Shown here: positions 1-4,497 of the stretch, piece after piece
Layout of the letters: each line of letters begins with the position of its first letter
Position numbering within the stretch: the first letter of the stretch is position 1
NCBI GenBank assembly: GCA_038248745.1
Contig: JBBRXC010000110.1
Span: 1 to 5,219 of the forward strand
DNA from: JAENWH01 sp038248745
Lineage (GTDB): Bacteria; Bacillota; Clostridia; Peptostreptococcales; Anaerovoracaceae
DNA: 5,219 bases
Reading direction: 5' to 3'
Translations under genes and position numbers: made by a program
Notes under the pieces: model-generated
What the model saw: the letters and a program-made list of their open reading frames with translations, nothing else
The model's database searches: none
Told to the model about the DNA's origin: nothing

Positions 1-261
1 AACGTAAAGGCGATGGGCGTATTGCTTGAAGATAGAAATATTGCACAAGTTTCAATTAACATGACGGATTTTAATAGAACCCCTTTATATAGAGTTGTAG
101 AACTTACAAAAATAGAAGCAGCCCGTTATGGACTGACGGTAATTGGGACGGAGTTAATCGGACTATGCCCAATGAAGGCGCTCTTTGATTCCGCAGAATA
201 TTATCTGCAGATAGAAGATTTTGATGCCCAGGTGCAGGTTATAGAAAACCATTTGCTTTAA
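1..261 (+). CDS. ftcD: Glutamate formimidoyltransferase, C-terminal part (5' truncated by window edge)
   Basis: The frame is open from the first base and ends in TAA, giving 86 residues of the C-terminal formiminotransferase subdomain. Visible family features are a strand segment VSINMTDFNRTPLYRVVE, then an EAARYGLTVIGTELIGL stretch, then a helix with AEYYLQIEDF just before the end. These match the end of the FT domain as I know it. The enzyme moves the formimino group of N-formimino-L-glutamate to tetrahydrofolate, releasing glutamate; this is the last step of one histidine degradation route and is also used in purine and glycine fermentation. No cyclodeaminase domain follows, so this is the monofunctional form, usual in Clostridia. 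The catalytic N-terminal part lies outside the window. The regulator gene starts 15 nt downstream, suggesting one transcript. Identity is confident; the pathway is not shown here. Confidence 0.88.
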   Translation, partial: NVKAMGVLLEDRNIAQVSINMTDFNRTPLYRVVELTKIEAARYGLTVIGTELIGLCPMKALFDSAEYYLQIEDFDAQVQVIENHLL

Positions 262-276
262 GTAGCGGAGGATAGG

Positions 277-942
277 ATGACAATTGAAAGGTTTTCGCAA
301 GATGCCTCATTAACAGATGAAATTGCTAACATTATCAGAGAAAGAATTCTGAATGGTAGTTATTCTATTGGAGAAAAAATAATTGAAGCACCCCTAGCAA
401 ATGAATTGAGCGTCAGCAGAACGCCTATTAGGCAAGCCTTTAAAAAACTGGAAAGCGAAGGGCTGGTTGAAAACATACCCAATAGGGGATCTTTCGCAAA
501 GGGGTTTACAAAACGCGATATACAGGATATTTATGAGGTGCGGAAAGCCTTAGAAGCGTTGGCAATAGAATGGGCAGTAGAAAGAATTTCAGAAGAGGAT
601 CTTTCCAAACTGGAAGAAATTGTTGAGCTGATGGAGTTTTACACAATAAAGGAAAATTTTGAAAAAATTATGGAGGCAAACAAATCTTTTCATGAAACCA
701 TTTATAAGGCTTCAGAAAGCCGATTTATGGCTCAAATATTAAGGTCTTATCAGGATTATGTGCAGCAGGCTAGAAGAACGACAGTTTATGAAAAGGATTA
801 CCTAGTAGGTATTTTAAAGGAACATAAGGCAATTCTTGGTGCTCTGCGGAAAAGGAATGCAAAAGAAGCAATAAAATTGACTAATCAGCATTTGGATAAT
901 TCTAAGAAAAGAACAGAATCAAAATGGAAGAGATTGAGCTGA
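277..942 (+). CDS. GntR-family transcriptional regulator, FCD (FadR-like) subfamily
   Basis: This is a 221-residue cytoplasmic DNA-binding protein of the usual FCD-regulator length. Residues about 11-75 form the winged helix, with the recognition-helix signature SRTPIRQAFKKL at 47-58 and a wing at NRGSF (69-73). Residues about 80-210 form the all-helical FCD effector domain. Three histidines in the usual metal-binding places are visible: H139 (in NKSFHE), H183 (KEHKAI) and H205 (NQHLD). The fourth position, often Asp, is Asn135 here, a common variant. Members typically bind a carboxylate ligand through this metal. GGAGG at 267-271 fixes the ATG start. It lies between ftcD and the kor operon, with a perfect palindrome of the family's operator type 30 nt after its stop, so control of kor is the natural inference. 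The ligand is unknown; an organic or amino acid related to the flanking metabolism is plausible. Confidence 0.93.
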   Translation: MTIERFSQDASLTDEIANIIRERILNGSYSIGEKIIEAPLANELSVSRTPIRQAFKKLESEGLVENIPNRGSFAKGFTKRDIQDIYEVRKALEALAIEWAVERISEEDLSKLEEIVELMEFYTIKENFEKIMEANKSFHETIYKASESRFMAQILRSYQDYVQQARRTTVYEKDYLVGILKEHKAILGALRKRNAKEAIKLTNQHLDNSKKRTESKWKRLS

Positions 943-971
943 CATACTGTAATAGGAGGACAAACGGCTAA

Positions 972-983
972 ATTGTATACAAT
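972..983. promoter_or_regulatory. Perfect 12-bp palindrome, candidate GntR/FCD operator
   Basis: ATTGTATACAAT is a perfect inverted repeat in the gntR-korA gap. It has the GTA/TAC core flanked by T-rich and A-rich arms that is typical of operators bound by FadR-subfamily GntR proteins. It lies 30 nt after the regulator gene and about 58 bp upstream of the predicted korA -35 box, so it could serve as an activator site, a distal repressor site or an autoregulatory element. Binding by this regulator is inferred from position and pattern only. Confidence 0.55.
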
Positions 984-992
984 AAACTAACA

Positions 993-1027
993 AAATACGA
1001 TTGCGCTGGCATGAAAATGACGTATTT
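993..1027. repeat. Spaced inverted repeat (7-bp arms) upstream of kor promoter
   Basis: AAATACG at 993-999 is perfectly complementary to CGTATTT at 1021-1027, with a 21-nt spacer. The right arm ends 2 nt before the predicted -35 box. It has no following T-run, so it is not a terminator. It may be a second operator with widely spaced half-sites, or a chance repeat in AT-rich DNA. Confidence 0.3.
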
Positions 1028-1029
1028 AT

Positions 1030-1059
1030 TTGCTTATTTTGGCCTAAAAATGGTACTAT
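1030..1059 (+). promoter_or_regulatory. Predicted SigA promoter of the kor operon
   Basis: TTGCTT (1030-1035) is followed by an 18-bp spacer and TACTAT (1054-1059). A TGG extension at 1051-1053 makes it an extended -10 element. Transcription would start near 1066, leaving a leader of about 46 nt before korA. The -10 box sits inside an imperfect palindrome (1043-1066), a usual arrangement for repression. The prediction rests on motif match and position only. Confidence 0.5.
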
Positions 1060-1066
1060 ATTTAGG
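1043..1066. promoter_or_regulatory. Imperfect 24-bp palindrome over the kor -10 box, candidate operator
   Basis: The arms CCTAAA (1043-1048) and TTTAGG (1061-1066) are perfectly complementary. Over the whole 24 bp, 10 of 12 positions pair. The centre GGTACT overlaps the predicted extended -10 box, so a protein bound here would block RNA polymerase. The sequence differs from the palindrome at 972-983, which may mean a second regulator. Confidence 0.4.
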
Positions 1067-1111
1067 GGAAGCAAATACAGTGGACCTTAATATAATAAAA
1101 GAGGAGTAATC

Positions 1112-2314
1112 ATGGAACTGAACTTTAAAGATTCTAAGCAATTGGTACTTCAGGGCAATGAAGCCTGTGCAAAGGGAGCAATCTATGCTGGATGCAGATT
1201 TTTTGCCGGATATCCCATCACCCCTTCAACTGAAATTATCGAATTGCTGGCAAGTGAATTGCAGGAGGCAGGTGGTGCATTTATTCAAATGGAAGATGAA
1301 ATAGCATCAGCATGCGCAATTATCGGGGCTAGATGGGGCGGGAAAAAAGCAATGACAGCAACCTCCGGGCCAGGATATTCGCTGATGCAGGAAGCCATTG
1401 GGTATGCTGCGGTTACTGAAACGCCTGTGGTGTTTGTAAATGTTCAGCGGGGAGGGCCTTCAACTGGCCAGCCGACACTCTCTTCTCAGCAGGATATCTA
1501 TCAGGCCAGATACGGAAGCCATGGAGATTACGAAATAATTGTTCTTGCACCTTCTTCGGTTCAAGAGATGTATGATTTTACAGTGAGAGCTTTTGAACTC
1601 TCAGAGCAGTTCCGAACACCGGTAATACTCTTGGCAGACGAAGTAGTTGGGCACATGAGAGAAAAAATTACAGTGAAAGCCGGTTCAAAAAATATTCCGG
1701 AAGTCATAAATAAACAGGTTGTTTCTCCCCAGGCTGACTTTTATCAGGGAGCAAATTCTCTGGTTGAAGGCCAACTTCATGATGAATTTGGCAGAAGAAT
1801 TGGGCATATAGCCGCGGACAGCGGGGAATTCATCTGTAATATAAATAATAAAATATCTAGCAACATCAATTTGATTACAGATATTGAAACCTATTTTCTA
1901 GAAGATGCAGACATCGCAATTGTAGCCTACGGTTCTGTTGCAAGACCGGCACAAAAAGCAATAAAACTTGCCCGTGGGGTGAAGGATGAGAGAATCAAAT
2001 CAAAATTTAAATTTTTAAAAATACTTATGAGAAAAGGTGTACCAGCAGCAATCAATAGAGATTATGGACATTTAAAGGTTGGATTGATTAAGATCAATAC
2101 GGTATGGCCTTTCCCCGAAGAAGAACTGAAGAGGTTGGCAAAAGATATTGATCTGCTAATTGTTCCAGAAATGAATGTAGGAAAATATTGTAGAGAAGTG
2201 GAAAGAGCATTAAAGGACAAGAAAGTGATTTCTATGCCAAAGTGTGGTGGGGAGATTCATACACCTAAAGAATTGCTAGACAGAATACTGAAAGAGGTGG
2301 GGGTCAATGAATAA
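1112..2314 (+). CDS. korA: 2-oxoacid:ferredoxin oxidoreductase, alpha subunit (2-oxoglutarate type)
   Basis: This 400-residue cytoplasmic subunit carries the pyrimidine-binding domain and domain II of a thiamine-diphosphate enzyme. Residues about 15-185 contain YPITPSTE (34-41), MEDE (60-63, with the acidic residues expected near the cofactor aminopyrimidine), TATSGPG (82-88), RGGPSTG (113-119) and DEVVGHMREK (176-185). This wording is that of KorA rather than VorB or PorA. Residues about 265-395 form domain II, with AYGSVAR (272-278) and WPFPEEE (332-338). With KorB it would convert a 2-oxoacid, CoA and oxidised ferredoxin to acyl-CoA, CO2 and reduced ferredoxin. GAGGAG at 1101-1106 supports the start. 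It overlaps korB by 8 nt, implying translational coupling. One oddity is a lysine-rich segment at about 289-321, roughly 28 residues longer than the short link I expect between these two motifs. The substrate assignment is by motif resemblance. Confidence 0.9.
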   Translation: MELNFKDSKQLVLQGNEACAKGAIYAGCRFFAGYPITPSTEIIELLASELQEAGGAFIQMEDEIASACAIIGARWGGKKAMTATSGPGYSLMQEAIGYAAVTETPVVFVNVQRGGPSTGQPTLSSQQDIYQARYGSHGDYEIIVLAPSSVQEMYDFTVRAFELSEQFRTPVILLADEVVGHMREKITVKAGSKNIPEVINKQVVSPQADFYQGANSLVEGQLHDEFGRRIGHIAADSGEFICNINNKISSNINLITDIETYFLEDADIAIVAYGSVARPAQKAIKLARGVKDERIKSKFKFLKILMRKGVPAAINRDYGHLKVGLIKINTVWPFPEEELKRLAKDIDLLIVPEMNVGKYCREVERALKDKKVISMPKCGGEIHTPKELLDRILKEVGVNE

Positions 2315-3119
2315 ACTATATGAAAAGTATATAAAAACTGATTTACTGCCGACTTTATTTTGCCCTGGCTGTGGAAATGGAATTGTTCAAATGGCTGCAA
2401 TTAAAGCAATCGATAAACTGGGGATTAAGGATGAAATGGCTTGTGTCAGCGGTATAGGCTGCTCCGCTTGGATTCCATGTTATTTTAAGATGGACGTAAT
2501 GCACACCATGCATGGAAGAGCGCTACCTTTTGCAGAAGGGTTGAAACTGGCAAGGCCAGATAAAAAAGTCATGGTATTTACGGGAGACGGTGACTGCCTG
2601 GCAATAGGTGGGAACCACTTATTACATGCAGCACGCAGAAATATAGATTTGACAGTTATTCTGGTAAACAATTATATTTATGGAATGACTGGTGGACAAA
2701 AATCACCTTCAACGCCAGAAGGGGCTGTGACAAAAACATCTCCTTACGGTGCCGCAGATATCCCGCTGGATGGTTGTGAACTGGCAATGACAGTTGGGGC
2801 CACTTATGTTGCGCGATGGACGACAGCACACCCGGTGCAGCTTGAAAAGGCAATGAAAGAAGGGCTTACCCACAAGGGGTTTTCATTTATTGAAGTTCTT
2901 ACCCAGTGCCCGGTTCAGGCTGGGAAAAAGGTTTATGGGGTTAAAGATCCAGCTGAAATAATGAACATGTATAAAGAAACAACGTATATATATAAAGAAG
3001 GCATGGAAATTCCAAAAGGAAAAACGAGAATTGGATTGCTTAAACATGATGACGAGACCATGGAGTATATAGAAAGAGTGGAAGCAAGACTTGAATTGCA
3101 GGGAATAAAGAGGGGATAG
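2307..3119 (+). CDS. korB: 2-oxoacid:ferredoxin oxidoreductase, beta subunit (thiamine diphosphate-binding)
   Basis: This 270-residue catalytic partner of KorA binds the diphosphate end of thiamine diphosphate and usually one [4Fe-4S] cluster. Visible features are CPGCGNG (19-25), SGIGCSAW (48-55), the diphosphate/Mg signature GDGD at 93-96 with NN at 121-122, the family motif IGGNHLLHAARRN (100-112), MTGGQ (127-131) and TQCPVQ (199-204). Cys19, Cys22, Cys52 and Cys201 are the likely cluster ligands by analogy with archaeal homologues. No ferredoxin domain is fused, so electron exit needs the separate KorD. GAGGTGG at 2294-2300, inside the korA end, supports the ATG at 2307. The product of catalysis would be an acyl-CoA, probably succinyl-CoA, plus reduced ferredoxin. 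The length is slightly short for the family but complete, with all key motifs present. Confidence 0.93.
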   Translation: MNKLYEKYIKTDLLPTLFCPGCGNGIVQMAAIKAIDKLGIKDEMACVSGIGCSAWIPCYFKMDVMHTMHGRALPFAEGLKLARPDKKVMVFTGDGDCLAIGGNHLLHAARRNIDLTVILVNNYIYGMTGGQKSPSTPEGAVTKTSPYGAADIPLDGCELAMTVGATYVARWTTAHPVQLEKAMKEGLTHKGFSFIEVLTQCPVQAGKKVYGVKDPAEIMNMYKETTYIYKEGMEIPKGKTRIGLLKHDDETMEYIERVEARLELQGIKRG

Positions 3120-3123
3120 GGAT

Positions 3124-3348
3124 ATGGCTCAAATAACAATTGATAAAATGTGCTGCAAAGGTTGTGACATATGTATAGCTATTTGCCCGAAAAAAGTGTT
3201 TGTAAAATCAAAAAAAAGAAATGGTTATGGATCTAATATGCCTGAAGCCCAGAATGTTAAAGATTGCATAGAGTGCAGACTTTGTGAAAGACTTTGCCCG
3301 GATGGTGCGATCGATGTAGAAGTGGAGGCAATAAAGGATGAGAATTAA
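3124..3348 (+). CDS. korD: 2-oxoacid:ferredoxin oxidoreductase, delta subunit (2x[4Fe-4S] ferredoxin-like)
   Basis: This is a 74-residue bacterial-type ferredoxin domain. The first cluster motif is C11-C14-C17 with C21-Pro (CxxCxxCxxxCP), and the second is C48-C51-C54 with C58-Pro. An extra Cys10 stands directly before the first motif and is not a normal ligand. The two clusters would carry electrons from the thiamine enzyme to free ferredoxin. The linker between the motifs (about residues 22-47) is longer than in small clostridial ferredoxins and lysine-rich, as is usual for KorD/PorD-type subunits. It starts 4 nt after the korB stop with AGGGG at 3111-3115, and overlaps korC by 11 nt. In many operons this subunit comes first; here it is third. 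The position inside the operon argues against a general free ferredoxin. Confidence 0.92.
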   Translation: MAQITIDKMCCKGCDICIAICPKKVFVKSKKRNGYGSNMPEAQNVKDCIECRLCERLCPDGAIDVEVEAIKDEN

Positions 3349-3877
3349 CGTAAGATTTGTTGGATCCGGTGGACAGGGAGTCATTCTTTCCTCGGTGTTA
3401 CTTGCGAAAGCGTATGGATTAGGCGAAAATTATAATATTTCACAAACCCAGAGTTACGGACCGGAGGCGAGAGGCGGCGCATGCAAATCTGAGGTGGTTA
3501 TTTCGGATGAGGATATTGATTATATGAAGGTTGACAAGGCAGATGTGTTCATTGCTTATAATCAAATTGGGTACAATAAGTATGAAAAAGCGATTGCACC
3601 TAATGCAATGGTCCTGGTTAACAGCACATTGGTCGAGACAGATAATCCGGAGCATTATAAAATACCGGCGACTGACATTGCAGAGGAGATGGGGAAACCT
3701 TTCGTGGTGAATATGGTGATGCTGGGTGCTTTAACAAAACTTCTTCCTAAGCTTCATTATCCAAAGGTGGAGGAAGAAATTAAAGAAAATTTCCCTGCAA
3801 GTATCGCTGGAATGAATTTGGACGCATATGATAAGGGATATAAATTTATGGCTGACGAATTGGAAAAAAGAAAATAA
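3338..3877 (+). CDS. korC: 2-oxoacid:ferredoxin oxidoreductase, gamma subunit
   Basis: This 179-residue subunit has the standard gamma-family length. Markers are the N-terminal glycine-rich loop GSGGQGV (9-15), the motif QSYGPEARGG (38-47) followed by a conserved Cys-Lys-Ser-Glu (49-52), and an N-terminal strand-helix arrangement typical of POR_gamma domains. In related enzymes this subunit forms the domain that helps bind coenzyme A. The start lies inside the end of korD (11-nt overlap) and is set by GGAGG at 3324-3328. Coding ends in two consecutive TAA codons at 3875-3880, and the stem of the operon terminator begins at 3883. This completes the alpha-beta-delta-gamma set, so the window holds a whole four-subunit enzyme and no further subunit is needed. 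The gamma sequence alone does not reveal the substrate. Confidence 0.93.
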   Translation: MRINVRFVGSGGQGVILSSVLLAKAYGLGENYNISQTQSYGPEARGGACKSEVVISDEDIDYMKVDKADVFIAYNQIGYNKYEKAIAPNAMVLVNSTLVETDNPEHYKIPATDIAEEMGKPFVVNMVMLGALTKLLPKLHYPKVEEEIKENFPASIAGMNLDAYDKGYKFMADELEKRK

Positions 3878-3882
3878 TAACG

Positions 3883-3921
3883 CAAAAGCCATTTCAGCTA
3901 ACCTGAAATGGCTTTTGTTTT
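3883..3921 (+). terminator. Intrinsic terminator of the kor operon
   Basis: A perfect 15-bp stem pairs 3883-3897 with 3903-3917 around a 5-nt loop (CTAAC). The upper stem reads CCATTTCAG/CTGAAATGG. The A-run at the 5' foot pairs with the T-run at the 3' foot, and more T residues follow (3918-3921). It sits 2 nt after the double stop of korC and separates the kor operon from the riboswitch unit. The A/T feet could let it act in both directions, but no convergent gene is seen. Confidence 0.93.
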
Positions 3922-4061
3922 GAAAAGTGTGTATATCAATAAAGAAGGATCGCTATAAGAGTGGAAAGTTCTCTAAATAGCTTGGTCGGACAGTACTTAT
4001 ATATTAAATACCCCTTTTGCCCTCAAGAACTATACTAACCGATGAATGTGAAGGATTAGTG
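3922..4061. other. Intergenic stretch with no recognised gene or element
   Basis: This AT-rich DNA lies between the kor terminator and the next promoter. I see no open frame with a ribosome site, no RNA gene and no strong repeat. A weak inverted repeat (4034-4040 with 4054-4060, 6 of 7 pairs) lies just upstream of the -35 box and is probably chance. Confidence 0.5.
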
Positions 4062-4090
4062 TTGATTACTTGAAATACCTATGATAAAAT
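4062..4090 (+). promoter_or_regulatory. Predicted SigA promoter of the riboswitch-controlled unit
   Basis: TTGATT (4062-4067), a 17-bp spacer and TAAAAT (4085-4090) form a near-consensus promoter, strengthened by a TGA extension at 4082-4084. The predicted start near 4097 lies about 16 nt upstream of the first strand of riboswitch stem P1, as expected for a leader RNA. Confidence 0.72.
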
Positions 4091-4112
4091 GAAAATAATA
4101 AAGAATAATTAA

Positions 4113-4214
4113 CAATATTGGTGTGCGACATAGAAGCGCAATAAGATAATAGGGAATTGGGTGTAAGTCCCAAGCAGTGCTGCTGCCGTATAGCCGGAAA
4201 ACCTGCCAATGTTG
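4113..4214 (+). ncRNA. Cobalamin riboswitch aptamer (compact form)
   Basis: The B12-box region reads AGCCGGAAAACCTGCC at 4192-4207, close to the family consensus. Upstream are AGGGAA (4151-4156) and a hairpin TTGGG-TGTAAGT-CCCAA (4157-4173) carrying the conserved GGTG..A..TCC pattern. A GCAG-TGCTG-CTGC hairpin at 4174-4186 stands where P5 is expected. The closing stem P1 is 4113-4121 with 4206-4214, 9 bp including one G-U pair. Only a few bases separate the P5 region from the B12 box, so the peripheral P7-P12 part of the large adenosylcobalamin riboswitches is absent. This points to the small class-II type, although which corrinoid it binds cannot be read here. It is followed by an intrinsic terminator, so binding should stop transcription before the downstream gene. 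Confidence 0.9.
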
Positions 4215-4217
4215 GAT

Positions 4218-4238
4218 AACCCAACGCCTGGTTGAGTT
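4218..4238 (+). promoter_or_regulatory. Hairpin after the aptamer, candidate P13 or expression-platform stem
   Basis: Positions 4218-4225 pair with 4231-4238 in 7 of 8 places (one C-A mismatch), leaving the 5-nt loop GCCTG (4226-4230). A hairpin directly after P1 is where cobalamin riboswitches carry P13, whose loop kisses L5. I do not see clear complementarity to the L5 region. The loop is, however, exactly complementary to CAGGC at 4256-4260, so it may instead take part in an alternative fold. Confidence 0.4.
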
Positions 4239-4296
4239 GTCTGTATGCGGCTTTACAGGCTTTAGAGTCCGCAAACATAATATGTGCTACTTTTAG

Positions 4297-4328
4297 GCAC
4301 TCTGGTTTTATAGCCAGAGTGCTTTTTT
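4297..4328 (+). terminator. Intrinsic terminator of the cobalamin riboswitch
   Basis: GCACTCTGG (4297-4305) pairs perfectly with CCAGAGTGC (4314-4322), with a further T-G pair inside, and six T residues follow (4323-4328). It lies 82 nt after the aptamer and 169 nt before the start codon. This is the expected off-state structure of a transcriptional riboswitch. The competing antiterminator is not obvious; AGAGT at 4264-4268 and GTGC at 4284-4287 can each pair with the 5' arm, but only over 4-5 bp. Confidence 0.9.
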
Positions 4329-4329
4329 G

Positions 4330-4370
4330 AGCACCTGCTGAACTTTGCGCAGCAAAGTTCAGCAGGTGCT
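4330..4370. repeat. Perfect palindrome, 19-bp arms (hairpin 1 of a tandem pair)
   Basis: AGCACCTGCTGAACTTTGC (4330-4348) is fully complementary to 4352-4370, with a 3-nt loop (GCA). It starts one base after the riboswitch terminator's T-run. It has no T-run of its own and so is not a terminator. The long perfect arms and the second hairpin right after it look like an interspersed palindromic (REP- or MITE-like) element rather than part of the riboswitch. Confidence 0.75.
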
Positions 4371-4377
4371 ACGTCAG

Positions 4378-4407
4378 GAATTCACAAAGCTCTGCTTTGT
4401 AGAATTC
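4378..4407. repeat. Palindrome with 13-bp arms and one bulge (hairpin 2 of a tandem pair)
   Basis: GAATTCACAAAGC (4378-4390) pairs with GCTTTGT (4394-4400) and GAATTC (4402-4407), with a TCT loop and a single unpaired A at 4401. It follows hairpin 1 after 7 nt. Both hairpins end in the same word, CTACG (4369-4373 and 4407-4411), and a mini-hairpin GGC-GAA-GCC follows at 4411-4419. This suggests a composite or degenerating repeat array. Confidence 0.7.
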
Positions 4408-4497
4408 TACGGCGAAGCCCAGATATTGGCCTGAGGCTAGTATTAGCAAAGGTCCGAGAGCATTAGTGCGCCACCAAGCCCTAGCTGAGGAGGAAAA

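Noticed and set aside
954..990. AGGAGGA followed by a TTG-started five-residue frame as a leader peptide
   Set aside because: It encodes only five residues, has no regulatory codon pattern, and the TTG lies inside the palindromic operator candidate.
1091..1096. Perfect TATAAT as a possible -10 box for korA
   Set aside because: No -35 box stands 16-18 bp upstream, and a start near 1103 would fall within the ribosome site, leaving almost no leader.
2480..3139. Minus-strand open frames opposite korB
   Set aside because: They are shadows of a gene with all family motifs; their products are low-complexity and lack start signals.
3440..3655. Minus-strand open frame opposite korC
   Set aside because: It is a shadow frame in a clearly coding + strand gene, without independent support.
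4034..4060. Weak inverted repeat upstream of the riboswitch promoter
   Set aside because: Only 6 of 7 positions pair around a 13-nt spacer in AT-rich DNA; it is easily explained by chance.
4056..4278. Minus-strand open frames (70-72 codons) across the riboswitch
   Set aside because: They run antisense through a strongly supported structured RNA and its promoter, with no ribosome site or recognisable domain.
3883..4497. CRISPR array, tRNA or insertion sequence in the long non-coding region
   Set aside because: There are no regularly spaced direct repeats, no cloverleaf with a T-loop, and no transposase frame; the palindromes are too few and too different from each other for an array.
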